Source: Bretschneidera sinensis
Taxonomy: Eukaryota; Streptophyta; Magnoliopsida; Brassicales; Akaniaceae
Assembly (NCBI GenBank): GCA_023935145.1
Contig: CM043698.1
Location: 147,305,625 to 147,369,624 of the forward strand
Length of the DNA stretch: 64,000 bases
Reading direction: 5' to 3'
Shown: one piece after another, positions 1 through 10,985 of the stretch
Position numbering within the stretch: the first letter of the stretch is position 1
Layout of the letters: each line of letters begins with the position of its first letter
Program-made: the position numbers and the translations under genes
Notes under the pieces: model-generated
The model's database searches: none
What the model saw: the letters and a program-made list of their open reading frames with translations, nothing else
Told to the model about the DNA's origin: nothing

Positions 1-345
1 TCCTTCCTCTCTAAAGACTATCGTTCAAATAAAGCAGGAACCACCTAGGTTAAATCCAAAAATCAATATATCCACAGTAGATGATTGAGCACTTAATCAT
101 TCTCTGTCTCATCCATAAAAAAGTCCAGGCTGATTATCTCGGTATCATGAACAATTCTCGCCTGATCATTAAATCATCAACCTCCGGAGATGGTTCCTTC
201 ACAAGATCAAATCACATCATTCATAGACTCACTGTTCAATTTCCTCCCAACAATTCCCTACAGTTCCTATCTAACTCCGCTGCTCAACGATACCCACTTC
301 ACAAAATGAATTACAGAACAAGAAAATCTCCATCATTGGAATAAA
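1..345. other. Unclassified block at the left end of unit 1
   Basis: A block of moderate GC content is repeated at 28412-28757 but absent from unit 3, where other sequence precedes the shared part. A forward open frame of 87 codons (81-344) survives in both copies. I recognise no domain in it, and the changes between copies do not clearly favour synonymous sites. It could be a gene or element remnant. I assign no function. Confidence 0.3.
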
Positions 346-1454
346 AAAAATCATTCACAATCTCTCTCTTCTCATATCATTCAACATTGAAAAATGAAAT
401 TGTCAGATATCTTTTAATGACACATGTCTAAGTAAGAATTTCTCAACTTTAAGTAGATTGTTATAGTTATTATATATGAGTTTTTATATGGATTATATGA
501 TAATACTGTGAAATTATTTTGTATCAAATCAATTATTATACTAATGTATCATCCTTTTAATATAAATAAACAAATAAATTCCTCCGATTATTGAAAAAAT
601 ATGTATCCATATGAGGCTAGTAGCTTTGTCGGGGTAAAACCACAAGCCAAAAAGACTTTATAAGCGCTATAGCAACGGAGGCACATCATTCTATTCTCAA
701 ACATTGAGGATCATGCTGCCCATTTTGTCATTGTCATTTTTGAGCTAAAGTAATTGCCAATTTCAAAAAAAAAAAAAAAATACCAACCAGGAGAGAAAAT
801 ATATATAAAAGACAACTTTTAAATAATCCTAGCAAATCTATATATGTAATGATTTATTCCCATCTTCACCAAAGAAAGCAAATGGTTTATGATAAATAAG
901 CAAAAAATTTGGACTTCCCAACCTAAACAAAGTAAAATCTTCGTTGTGGGTGATTTACTAATTGAATAGCCAAGTATTAATTCATGGTTGTTGGCTTTAG
1001 TGTATCCTTATACAAATAACTTAAAAGTTGAGTCAGTAGTTTATTAAGAAAGGAAAAAGGAAATCTAAATTAGTTCATGGATGTGGTTTAGAGAGTGCAT
1101 GTAATTAAATTATGAACCATTTTCTTTTGATTTTCAAGAAAATAAAAAGAATTGTGAATGCAGTTCTCTAACTAATAAAGTTATTTTTCGTTACACAATA
1201 GATATGATCAAGAATGAACCCTACTCACAGGAGATATCAACGGATAATTAAAAAAAAGAGATGATTAATTAATTACCTATCATTTAGGACCTAAAGTTAG
1301 TTTTGGAAGATATTTTATTTCTTCGAAAGAAAAAACTTGGGAGAAACTATTGAATACGACACGATGTGTATATATCTTGTTTAAGCTCGCAGAACATATC
1401 AACACTTGCATACATGTAACATTAAAATGATACCGAATATTTATGATAAGATAG
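346..1454. other. AT-rich non-coding sequence shared by units 1-4
   Basis: I see no gene here. It contains an A-homopolymer near 766-780 and simple AT-rich stretches. Comparison with unit 3 (49815-51740) shows that unit 3 carries extra insertions here (a MITE and a roughly 700-bp dimeric repeat), so this copy is closer to the uninserted state. Confidence 0.6.
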
Positions 1455-1992
1455 TGTTAGGATTTTGACTCAATTCCCCATCAGAAAGACTTCTAATTTG
1501 TTTGGGAAAAATGATTTCCTATTTTACAGTTGTTTTTTCTAATATGAGTCGTAGTAATTTCTATTGGATATTGCTTGTCCTAGTAGTAGTTGAAGTTGTT
1601 TTCTTTGTTGTTGTTCTTTTCCTATTAGTTTTAGGAAAATCTCATCTATATAAAGGGGTCCCAAATAAGGTTTGAGACATACTCATAATTCTCATATACA
1701 TTGTAAATTAAAGGGGTTTACTACTAGAGCTAAGATGAGAGTTTTGGGTGCATTGGGGTTTTGGGTTGTCAAGTAGAGAGGGTAGGAGCTAGGTTGAGAG
1801 CTTTTGTTGTATTGTGAATTTAATTGGGGTGAGAATTTGACAACTTTGCTCTTCCTAAATTTGTTTTTGAAGATTAATAAAGCAGCTAATTTGTTGGTGG
1901 AGGTAGGTAAAGAGGTTGCCGAATCACATTAATTCTGGGTGTTCTTGCTCTTTATTTTCTTTGCCTAAAAAAATGAGTACATGGATTTAACA
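1455..1992 (+). repeat. 5' LTR of the TRIM-like element
   Basis: About 538 bp, starting TGTTAGG and ending next to the primer site. It holds a TATA box (TATATAAA, 1647-1654), the expected U3 promoter. Compared with the 3' LTR it lacks about 16 bp near its right end, where the inverted terminal bases AAAATCCT would lie. Confidence 0.75.
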
Positions 1993-2354
1993 AGTGGTAT
2001 TAGAGCTGTGGTTCCGTTGGCCAAAAAAAAAATAACTTAGGCACGATTAATATTGAGCTAATTGATGAATTGAAGATGGAATAAGGTATGATGAATATTA
2101 GCTTTTTCAATTCCATTATCACTAATTTGTTGAATAGTATGTTGACAGAGATGAAGTACTTGCCATCAGAATAAGATGACATAGTCACGATGTAAATGGT
2201 TAGCAAGGAAGTTTGGATGGATAGGGAGGCTCCTGCGGTACCTCTAAAGAGAGATATGTTGAAGAGGCCAAGTGTGTTCAAGGTTGAAGAATTGTTCGTG
2301 ATTATATCAAAAGAAGAGCCAGACAAAGTGAGCAAGTGAAGCATTTCAAGAAGG

Positions 2355-2858
2355 GTGGAGGAAAGATCAAGATCGAAGTCTCTAGTTTTTTCAAATAAGG
2401 AGTGCATCTACAACGTGAAAAAGGAACACACACAATTGCAAAGCAAGGCCACGATGAAGGACTTGAAGGAGTTGAGTAAAATGAAGCAGAGTGATAATGG
2501 AAAGGCTAATGAGGATGATGAGATGCAAGTTCTTGATGCTTCAAAGGTAGTGATGAGAGATATCATGAACGAAGAAAGCTTGTACTTATTGAATGAGAAG
2601 ATGATTGTTTCGAATAGTAAGTGGATGAGATGGGAAGACCAAAACGAAGGATCGCATCAACCAAAGAAGAAAGCCAAATTTGATGATGAGATGGAGAATT
2701 TGAACCAAGGTGGAGATTTGTTAGGATTTTGGCTCAATTCTCCACAAGGAAGACTTCTAATTGGTTTGGAAAAAGTGGTTTCCTATTTTATAGTTGTTTG
2801 TTCTAATATGAGTGGTAGTAATTTCCTATTGGATATTGCTTGTTCTAGTAGTAGTTGA
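2355..2858 (+). CDS. Open frame inside the TRIM-like element, unknown product
   Basis: This 167-codon frame starts in the internal region and runs about 140 bases into the 3' LTR. The predicted protein is hydrophilic and rich in Lys, Glu, Asp and Met, with a basic KKKAK stretch near residue 105. Its last 45 or so residues are LTR-encoded. The corresponding frame in unit 2 (30828-31271) is open but starts further in. I see no zinc knuckle or capsid motif. It may be a captured host fragment or a degenerate gag. Being open in both copies is weak evidence, since they are recent duplicates. Confidence 0.35.
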   Translation: MEERSRSKSLVFSNKECIYNVKKEHTQLQSKATMKDLKELSKMKQSDNGKANEDDEMQVLDASKVVMRDIMNEESLYLLNEKMIVSNSKWMRWEDQNEGSHQPKKKAKFDDEMENLNQGGDLLGFWLNSPQGRLLIGLEKVVSYFIVVCSNMSGSNFLLDIACSSSS

Positions 2859-3282
2859 AGTTGTTTTCTTTGTTGTTGTTCTTTTCCTAATAGTATTAGG
2901 AAAATCTCATCTATATAACGGGAGTCCCAAAGAACGTTTGAAACACACTCATAATTCTCATATACATTGTAAATTAGTGGAGTTTATTACTAGAGTTAGG
3001 ATGAGAGTTTTGGTTGTATTGGGGTTTTGGGTTGTCAAGTTGAGAGCTTTTGTTGTATTGTGACTTTAGGGTAAGAGTTTGATAACTTTGTTCTTCCTAA
3101 AGTTGTAATTGAAGATTAATAAAGCAGTTAATTTGTTGGTAGATGTAAGTAAAGAGGTTGTTGAACCACATTAATTCTTGGTGTTCTTGCTCTTTATTTT
3201 ATTTGCCTGTTTAATTGGTGTAATTGTGTTTTTGCCTAAAATTTGAGTACGTAGATTTTAAGGTGAAAATCCTAATAGATAC

Positions 3283-4657
3283 TGCTACTCTTTACATATA
3301 ACTATTGCAAAACTAGATTTTGAATTTACTTGTTCCTAATGACATCACCCTATATCGGAAAGAAGTGTCTAAAGATAGTTAAATATTAGCATCATTCCAC
3401 GGCTCCAAAAGTTGGGAGTTGGGTACTCTTTTGGAGCTGGCATATGTATTAACCCTTATGTATAACTATTTGATTTCCCCCGTACAAATCTCCATGCGTG
3501 TGTTTCTTGAACAATTTTTCAAAAAATGAAATTACGATACGTTTAACATACTTATTTTGTATATGTATTAACATAAGGGCACTACTATTTCCATAGCAAG
3601 AAGGGTTGTGGACGTAGCTTCATTTATTGAAAAAAAAAATTTGAATGGGGACAAAAATACCCCTAACTAAAACACTCAAAATCTTTTCAACTTAGTACAT
3701 AAAATTTTTATATTCAAGCTTTTATTTCTTATTGTAGTTACTATGGTTGATGGAATATTTTAGTTCAGATAATTATTGTGGTTGAGAATGAATGATTAAT
3801 AGTGGAAATCAAGTCGTTATCCTATCATCACACATCTTTTGTATTAATTATTATTATTATTTTTTTTGTAGGCATGAAATTATGAAATTTGATACGGTGA
3901 TGACATTATGATGGTAACATAGGTGGAAAAAAATGATAAATTGATGATTCAACAAAGTCTGAATGGTAGCAAAATGAAAACAAAGTAAATAATTTTATGA
4001 GATGATAGCAATGCATATGAAAAATTATGAAACTCAACAGCTTTCATGGTATTTTATTATTAGCTTATATTTCTTCTTCATCATTTATGGGAGAGGCTCA
4101 CACATTAAAATCTTAAAACCTTACTATTTATAAGTATCATTCATCAAATATAAATAAAAAAATACAAAATGAATCTAAAATATAAATATTAAATATTAAA
4201 AAATATTATGATATATACAAACTAAAAATCAATATGATAACAAACCATGCGTTACACGAGTATGTAACTAGTAATTATTACTCTGTACAAAATTGAACTA
4301 CAAATTTACGTGACAATATATGTTTCATTTACAACACTCAACAATGATATTATCTTTATGTAAAATTTTTATTGATAGTAGTGCATTTATGATTAATTCA
4401 ATATCGATCCAGCATTACGAAATTAACTCAAAACTTATCACACCATTTAATAATAACTATAAAGGGAAGAAGTAAATCTTTCATTTATACTAGCATTTAA
4501 ATGCGTAGGTAGCGCGTATTAATATATTTTCTTTTATGAATTTAATCCACAGACACGCCTTATATTAAACCATTATTAAAAAAAATTCTTGAAAGAATTT
4601 TTTTGTATTTTTTAAAATTATTACATGCATTTTGAGATTTTATGAACTTCAACAAAC
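3283..4657. other. AT-rich intergenic sequence
   Basis: Very AT-rich sequence with no coding signal on either strand. It is shared with unit 2 and, more diverged, with unit 3 (about 51770-53100). I see nothing else in it. Confidence 0.6.
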
Positions 4658-4839
4658 TTGTAATATTCAACATTTCGTTGTTTGAAAATCTTTCCCAAGT
4701 TCTTTCTGTTAAAAAGACTAATTAACTCATCTTAAATATTGATATTTTAAGTAAAAAAATCTTAATGTTGCGTTTAATTGTTTATAATTAAAATAAAATC
4801 TTGATTTTTTTTAATTATTTTTATATTAAAAAAATAAAT

Positions 4840-5023
4840 TAAAGATTAAATGATAAAAAAGGAAAAAGTGGTCAAAGTCATTGAGTACGGGCATTTATAA
4901 ACAGTCAATGTACGCCAACGGAGCCCTCGATAGTTATACTCTTTTGAGAGAAAGCGATCTCCGTCTCGTCTCTCTCTCGCAAAAACCCTAATTGGCGTTC
5001 CCTTCCATCAATCTCCCTCAACA
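4840..5023 (+). promoter_or_regulatory. UBC13 promoter and 5' leader (captured)
   Basis: The sequence upstream of the UBC13 start contains a TATA-like TTTATAAA near 4895, a CT-rich leader with repeated CTCTC, and the telo-box AAACCCTAA near 4984-4992. Telo-boxes near the transcription start are typical of plant housekeeping and translation-related genes. The same block lies before the second fragment (about 32820-32997), so the fragment was copied from genomic DNA together with its promoter. Confidence 0.6.
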
Positions 5024-7264
5024 ATGGCAAACAGTAATCTGCCTCGAAGAATCATCAAGGTTCGTTTTCTCTATCGATATTCTTTTTTCTCGATCCCCAT
5101 CACAATTTTCCGTGTTCGCCTGTCCTGTTTGGTTCCCAAGAAAAATCAGAACAAAATAGAAAAGAATATCTTTAGTTCCCAGTTTAATTTAACTTTTACC
5201 CCTAATTTACCAAGTGATGAGCTTGTATAGACTAAGCAGGGGTTAATTGACGAAATTCCTAAAGCTTGAAGATCTTTATTGGAAATTAACGGAGCATGTG
5301 GGCTTTTACCTGTTTTAATTTGTTCATTGTTAACGATCTTCTCGGTTCTGATTGTTTTGATAACTTTGTTATTTGTGTGATCTATCAGGAAACTCAACGT
5401 CTCCTCAGTGAACCAGGTTTGTACTTGATTCTCAATTTTTCATGTGGAGTTTTTAGGCTCATAGTTGGTTAATTCTGTTATTCTTGAGGTGATTCGTCTG
5501 AAAATGTATTTATTACATGTTACTGGTTTACTTTGACTTGGATGTTGCGTATTTTCTTTTTCTTTTTCTTTTGAGTGTTTAACATGTTAAAAAAATTGTT
5601 TGAGAAAAATAAATGTTTTTGTTAATTTGTGATCTGTGGATACAGCGCCGGGAATAAGTGCTTCACCATCAGAGGAAAATATGCGATATTTTAATGTGAT
5701 GATACTTGGTCCTACACAATCACCGTATGAAGGTATTTTGCTTGACTGCACCATTATGTAAGGCTTATTTCTTGTATCATATGTTTGGTGTGAAATATAA
5801 GAACCATTTTATTTTATTTATCTTTGAAGACTATTTTTGGAACATAATATGATAATTTTGTGGAACTTATTGCTCTGAGCTTCTAAATGATTTTTATTTC
5901 TGTTCCTGAAAAGAAGCATATAACTATCTCTAAGAGATGTTTCTTTTGTCTCGAGTTTTTCTGTTTTTTCTAAAACTAATTAGCAGGCTGGATTTTTTTT
6001 AGCATTTAAGCTTATTGCTTGAAAGTAATGGAGCATGCAACATGTGGTGTAGAAATAGGGTCAATGATGAAAATTCTACATATGCAGGAAACTATTGGGT
6101 AGTAATTAAAATTGAAAGCAATGTAGCAGCATGCTGCAACACTGCTTTTGTTTTCTTTTTTATTTTGCTGACTTTTTGTAGTCTGAAAGGCATGGACTCA
6201 GAAGGAGGAACAGAATAAAGATTTTTTTTATTCTTATCAAAGAGTGATTGTATTGAGGTGTTCTAGAAATAAAAATGAAATAATACTTTAAAAAAATGAA
6301 GTAATAATGAAATGTTTTCATCTCGATTGTCAGTTAAACTTTATGTAATTGTATCCTAGACCTTATTAGGTGTATGTCTGCGATGTTACTATGCATATCA
6401 AGTTTAGTGTAAAGTAATAGGCTGTTCTTTGTTGAATCTTGCAGTTCTAGGGAAATGTCTCCTTATTGACTATGCTTATATTCAAGTTTTGTCAAGATAA
6501 TTTATTGTCAATCTGTGCTAGACCCTAGCTTGGTTTCTATTAAAGGGCCTACATTTTTTTTAAATTATACGACAGGAATGTGGTACGCGGCTTGATTCTT
6601 ATCACAGACATGCCTGTCTATTGTGTGTAAGTTCCTTGTCCAGTGCATAGGAGATGTCATGGCAACCGATATATTTTCTTCTGACTCTATTTCTGGTACT
6701 TTGTAATTTTTCTAATATATTTTAAAAAGGCATGCTAAAATTATTTTTGTAATTGCTGAAAAGCCTGATCTATGGGGTGCAGATTAATTGGTCGTGAAGA
6801 GAAGCCTGGGTTATTCATCTATTGGCTGCATTATTTATTTTCTTGAGGCCTTTGTGGCAAGTGTCATGTTGTAAAATGCAGACCTTTTACTTTTTCTGAA
6901 ATTGCTGTGTCAGAGATTACTTGTAGAAAGATGTTGCTGCCCATTGAGATAGTGAATATTGAGGATGACGATATTAGCTTAATTTTTTTATTTTATGCAT
7001 ACTTTTTTTTTCTATCATTTGGTATATTTGACAAGGCATGGAAATCTTATCGTTATGCTTTTTTTGTCAGATACCATAATTTGTTTTTCCTTTAAGAACA
7101 TCATTGTTCATTTTAGAAGCATTTCTTGAATAACATGTCTCTTCTTTCTTTTCCTTTTTCTTTTATATTTTATTTTATGCATGATGCATATTCTTGTTTT
7201 CAATATTTGTTTAGGAGGGGTTTTCAAGTTGGAACTATTACCATCATGTGTATTCTATAAATAA
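5024..7264 (+). pseudogene. UBC13: Ubiquitin-conjugating enzyme E2 (UBC13-type), 5' fragment
   Basis: Exon 1 (5024-5059) encodes MANSNLPRRIIK, exon 2 (5389-5416) ETQRLLSEP, and exon 3 (5646-5732) continues through the E2 core to SPYEG. All have canonical GT/AG borders. Exon 4 starts at 7215 and encodes GVFKLEL before homology stops at about 7239. The rest is Sirevirus-derived sequence. UBC13 is the K63-linkage-specific E2 that works with a UEV partner in DNA damage tolerance and signalling. This fragment lacks the catalytic Cys and about two thirds of the fold, so it cannot act as an E2. If spliced, it would encode about 66 residues and stop at 7262-7264. Introns are retained, so it is not a processed copy. 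The intron before exon 4 is about 1.5 kb. Confidence 0.9.
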
Positions 7265-8690
7265 TATGTATGCTAACACCAGAAGTGCACATCATAAGAG
7301 CTACCATCATACATTTTCTAGTAATAACATGCATGTTCATAACTTTCATCATAGAAACACGTATCCTAGGAATGCTTATCCAAGGAATTATAGGCATGCA
7401 TAATTAAGAAATTATAGAAATTTCAATAACTATTATCCTAGGATTATGCATCATCAACCTATTTATAATTATAGAGCGCCTTATAACGTTAAGAAGGTAT
7501 GAGTCCCTAAATGAACTGTATTTTCTAGAACTAGCCCCAAAGAACCCAAGAAATTTTGGGTACCTAAGAGTGCAGTTGTGTAACCTTGTGTAATATAGAT
7601 GTCTCCACACCAAGGAAAATGGTAACTATTGGTACCTTGATAGTGGATGCTCAAAGCACATGACCGGTGATCAAAGCATATTCAAAGAGCTAACTTTAAT
7701 GGATGGCGAACATGTCACCATTGGAGATAACACAAAGATAAAGATCATCTGGCATGGAAAAGTCGGTAACGATTTTTCAACCATTGATCATGTATTAGTA
7801 TTTAAAATCTTTGCATTCGGAAAATGAAAAATGTTTTCTCACATTTAGTGAAAACCCATGGCTATGACATAGAAGACTTGGTCATGTGAATATAGATTTG
7901 CTTAAAATCATTTCAAGAAAAGATTTAGTCATTGGACTTCCAAAAATCTAATTTGAAAAAGACAAGGTGTGTGATGCTTGTCAAATGGAAAAACAAACTA
8001 GAATTTCTTTTAAATCTAAAAAATATAATCTCAACTACTAGACCATTAGAACTTTTAAATATGTATTTGTTTGGTCCATAAGTATCATAGGTCTAGGTGG
8101 CCATTAGTATGCTCTTGTTATTATTTATAGTCATTCAAGATATACCTTTGTTATTTTTATTGCTTACAAGGAAGAAGCTTACAAAGGATTTGTGAACTTT
8201 TGTAAAAAGTTTCAAAATGAAAAAGGAATTTTTATTTCTAGTATAAGAAGTGATCATGAAAAGGAATTTCAAAACCAAAGCTTTTCAAAATTTTGTGATG
8301 AAAATGGAATTGATCATAATTTTTCAACACCGAGAACTCTTCAACAAAATGGAGTTGTTGAGAGTAAAAATAGAGTTCTAGAAGATTTTGCAAGAATAAT
8401 GTTTTGTGAAAATAGTTTGCCAAAATATTTTTGGGCGGAAGCTATAAACACTTCTTGCTATGTTTTAATTAGAGTTTTAATTAAGTCTATGCTTAACAAA
8501 ACTCCATATGAATTATGGAAAGGTAGAAAGCCTAATATATTTTATTTTCACACCTTTGGTTGTAAATGTTTTATCCTAAATAACAATAAAACTAACTTAG
8601 GTAAATTTGACTCAAAACCATTGGGGGAATATTTTTATGATATTCAACCTCTAGTAAAGCTTATAGAGTCTTTAACAAATGACTTCTAGT
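7240..8690 (+). mobile_element. Internal fragment of a Sirevirus-type Copia pol, no LTRs
   Basis: Directly after the truncated UBC13 exon 4 lies sequence homologous to 41890-43600 of the Sirevirus in this window. It begins with an Asn/His/Arg/Tyr-rich segment, then protease (WYLDSGCSKHMTG, about 7635-7675), GAG-pre-integrase, and the integrase core with TPQQNGVVE-like sequence (altered to TLQQNGVVES) near 8335-8360. About 165 bp between protease and pre-integrase is deleted relative to the complete element. Stops and frameshifts are frequent. The longest open piece is 8192-8689 (165 codons of integrase). It is a dead fragment, also present at 35209-36653. Confidence 0.85.
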
Positions 8691-8711
8691 GAAGCTTATA
8701 GAATACAAACG

Positions 8712-9225
8712 TGTAATATTCAACCTTTTTTTGTTCGAAATCTCTCCCAAGTTCTTTTGTTTAAAAAGACTAACAAAGCCCCACCCTAAAGATTTATAGT
8801 TTAAGTGAAAAATATTGAAGGGATTAAAAAAAAACATTAAAGATTAAATGAAAAAAAAAAGAAGGCAAAGGAGATTATCTCTAGTATACAACTAAGATAA
8901 ATTACCTAGAAAACTACATTATCTCTTTATATCTCTCTGGTTTGTATTTGTATCATGTTTATTATCAAACTGTAACATATATATATGTGCAAGATGCATG
9001 ACATACAACACCAAAATTTTCCAAATATCCTATCACAATTAAATTCATTCATAACGGTATCTATATCTATTGAATTCAACGGTTTCGGCATAATTTCTTA
9101 TTGAATTAACTGATCAACTTGAACCTGAAAATGCCACCCTTCTACCCGTCACAACCAGCCCTCCTCAAGCTGCTGCCACCAGCAGCCTTCTCTCTGCTAT
9201 CGTTACAACCACACTACTCCCCTCC
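8712..9225. other. AT-rich unit sequence
   Basis: No gene is visible. The first roughly 100 bp (8712-8815) resemble 4658-4760, so near-direct repeats bracket the UBC13/Sirevirus block. The last part (9119-9225) is a CT-rich host segment also found at 37103 and 53590. Confidence 0.55.
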
Positions 9226-9875
9226 TGACGCCGGACAGAATAACGATTATTTTGCAGGCATGTTTCAACAGATAATTCACAGGGAAAAACACAAGAGAAT
9301 CGCCCAAAATCACAGAGAAACATCTCTAATGTTCAATTCAAAATTATGCAATCCCAAAAAAAAATGCCAAAAATCAGCCCACAAGTCGGGCTGTATAGCT
9401 AAAAATCGTCATTATTAGAATTTTACCAAAAATAGCAAAATCTCAATAATCATGCCAAAATGAAATACGTAATAAAAGAAGTAATCTGCCAAAAATCTGC
9501 CCCAAATCGGGTTCAGAATCACTTCCTAAACGATAAATGAAATATTACCGTAAAAGGAAAAAAATAACTAATAATGGGGATTCGGAAGGGAAAACACTGG
9601 ATTTTGACCTTGGAAGAGGTGCGTACAGAGTGGAGCTGGGTGGCCACGACGTGCGCTCCGAAAAGAGCTTTCCGAATTGGGGTCATATGTGGTGTTCTGA
9701 TACCCGTGGCAAAAGTTATGGCCAAAATACCGAAACACGCCCAAAACTGCCCCAATTAGGAAAAGATCACGACTACCTGCCATCTTTGCGCTGATCTGCC
9801 AACTCAAGGTATCTCAGTGCCAACAACGTGCTATCTGACAACTCAGCATCATCTAACTCGGATCCTCCTGCATTA
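9226..9875. mobile_element. Unclassified 650-bp insertion
   Basis: Units 1 and 2 carry this block and unit 3 does not (53715-53730 reads across). CCTCC lies on both sides (9221-9225 and 9876-9880), consistent with a 5-bp target duplication. It begins TG but ends in TA, has no clear terminal inverted repeat and no coding capacity that I recognise. Short frames overlap on both strands around 9537-9807, but they are shadows of each other. It could be a solo LTR or another non-autonomous insertion. Confidence 0.5.
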
Positions 9876-9949
9876 CCTCCCAATCTAATCACACCACACT
9901 GCCGCAAACAATCCTTAAACATACTGTCGTCGTACCCTCTCCTCTCTCT

Positions 9950-9968
9950 TCCTCCCCCCCCCCCCCCA
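9950..9968 (+). repeat. Poly-C tract, length-variable between units
   Basis: A run of C follows a CT-rich stretch. The paralogous run near 37937-37957 is longer and the one near 53780 is shorter, as expected for a slipping mononucleotide repeat. Confidence 0.8.
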
Positions 9969-10078
9969 GCTGCTTTCTCCCTGAGATTCTCCCCCTCTCC
10001 TCACTAGTGGCGCATCGCCTCCCTCCTACTCCTCCTCTAACACTCTGTTAGCGTCGTTGCCCGCTCCACCAACAGAGT

Positions 10079-10375
10079 ATTCAATCTAAACCCGTCTTGT
10101 TGTCTTCTCTACAATATTTTTTACTTCTATTTTCTTGTTAGCTATTTTTGGTAAAAATAGCTAGTTGTTCCATTCAAATTAATAGTAATAATTAAAAGAA
10201 AGATTGAGGAGCGAGTCTCTCTCAATCTACAAACCTTAAATTAGAAAAATTTAATAGCTGCCACATAATTAAAACTAGTAACTTCATATTTTCCTCTTTC
10301 TCCCTTTATAAATAACTTTTTTAGTGCATGCAACATTCTTCAACCCAAAGAGAATATTAATAAAGATGGCAAAGT
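10079..10375 (+). promoter_or_regulatory. Ole e 1-type promoter and leader, separated from its gene
   Basis: About 297 bp matches the promoter and 5' leader of the intact gene at 26920-27214, including the TATA box (TATAAAT, 10307-10313) and the leader ending in AAGATGGCAAAG. The host match stops here and the next codon is TAA, so any translation from the ATG at 10366 would give three residues. The sequence after the junction is pararetroviral movement-protein coding sequence. Confidence 0.85.
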
Positions 10376-10382
10376 AATTTAA

Positions 10383-10985
10383 AATCAAAACCTTCTTGCT
10401 AGGCACCTTAATTTTACAAATTCATTATTATCACTTGTAGAATCAAATCTTCATAATGGACTTGTCTATTTCAATTGTTATCCCAACTTTTCAATAGATC
10501 TTTATGATCCTAATTTGGTTGATACCTTAACATTGGATATTCAGTTAAAAGGATTAGATATCAAATCAGGCACCAGGAACCTAAGTTTGATATATAAATT
10601 CTATTAAAAGGTTATGACTACAAAAATAAATCCCAAAGCCCTTCTCCAAACTAAACCAGGAGAAACCTTGCTTCTTGAAGCAAATACATTTCATGCTAAT
10701 ACTATTACACCTAAACTCTTGAAATTGGATCAAATCACTATTCCTGATCATTGGAAGCTTGAAGCCTTATGCCCTCCTAAGGCTATAGCAAATTCCAATG
10801 TATCTCAAATTGATGAATATAGACATGGTAGTGTGGTCTTAGGTTTACACCTAATGAATCCCCACAGCTCTCTAGAACTTCTAGTTCTAGAAGAATTAGA
10901 ACTCCACTCTATGATGACCCTCAAATTATTCCACCTCGATATAGTTATGATTTGTCATCCAGAAACTCCAAACACAGTTTACTAG
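10383..10985 (+). pseudogene. Pararetrovirus movement protein remnant
   Basis: The frame from 10383 shows features of the caulimovirid 30K-type movement protein, including the conserved DPNLVD segment and a following beta-rich IQLKGLDI stretch. In virus infection this protein carries the virus through plasmodesmata. The 5' end is missing at the host junction. A TAA (10605-10607) breaks this copy, while copy 2 reads through (54204-54806). Near 10838 the likely reading shifts frame, and the rest of the open frame to 10985 is probably out of frame. Confidence 0.75.

Larger units (their letters stand above)
1455..3277 (+). mobile_element. Small non-autonomous LTR retrotransposon (TRIM/LARD-like)
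   Basis: Two direct repeats (1455-1992 and 2719-3277) flank only about 726 bp. The outer ends form an inverted pair, TGTTAGGATTTT at the left and AAAATCCTAATA at the right. The flanks GATAG (1450-1454) and GATAC (3278-3282) look like a diverged 5-bp target duplication. The unit 3 locus near 51750 reads straight across and serves as an empty site. Just inside the left LTR is TGGTATTAGAGC (1995-2006), a tRNA-Met-type primer site with one change. A purine-rich tract (AAGGTGGAGA) lies before the right LTR. No protease, integrase or reverse transcriptase is present, so movement would have needed enzymes from elsewhere. The two LTRs differ by many SNPs and indels, so the insertion is old. Confidence 0.85.
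1..10375 (+). repeat. Segmental duplication unit 1 (paralogous to 28412-38506)
   Basis: The sequence from base 1 matches the sequence from 28412 almost base for base for about 10 kb, with scattered SNPs and a few indels. The match includes the same nested insertions: a small LTR element, a UBC13 fragment, a Sirevirus pol fragment and a 650-bp insertion. The unit ends with an Ole e 1-type promoter and leader. Just after the ATG (10366), host sequence gives way to pararetrovirus sequence, whereas unit 2 continues into Ole e 1 exon 1. The unit is probably cut on the left by the window edge. The insertions must predate the duplication, because both copies share their breakpoints. Confidence 0.95.

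Noticed and set aside
81..344. Conserved small protein gene (also 28492-28755)
   Set aside because: Recent duplication alone explains the shared open frame. No domain, promoter or splice context was seen, so it is kept only as an unclassified block.
6015..6218. Alternative exon or small gene in the long UBC13 intron
   Set aside because: The frame is in a transcribed-intron position, with no splice signals matching a known E2 isoform and no recognisable domain.
9519..9807. Overlapping small genes on both strands of the 650-bp insertion
   Set aside because: The frames overlap in four readings with no recognisable domain. They are chance frames in a GC-richer stretch.
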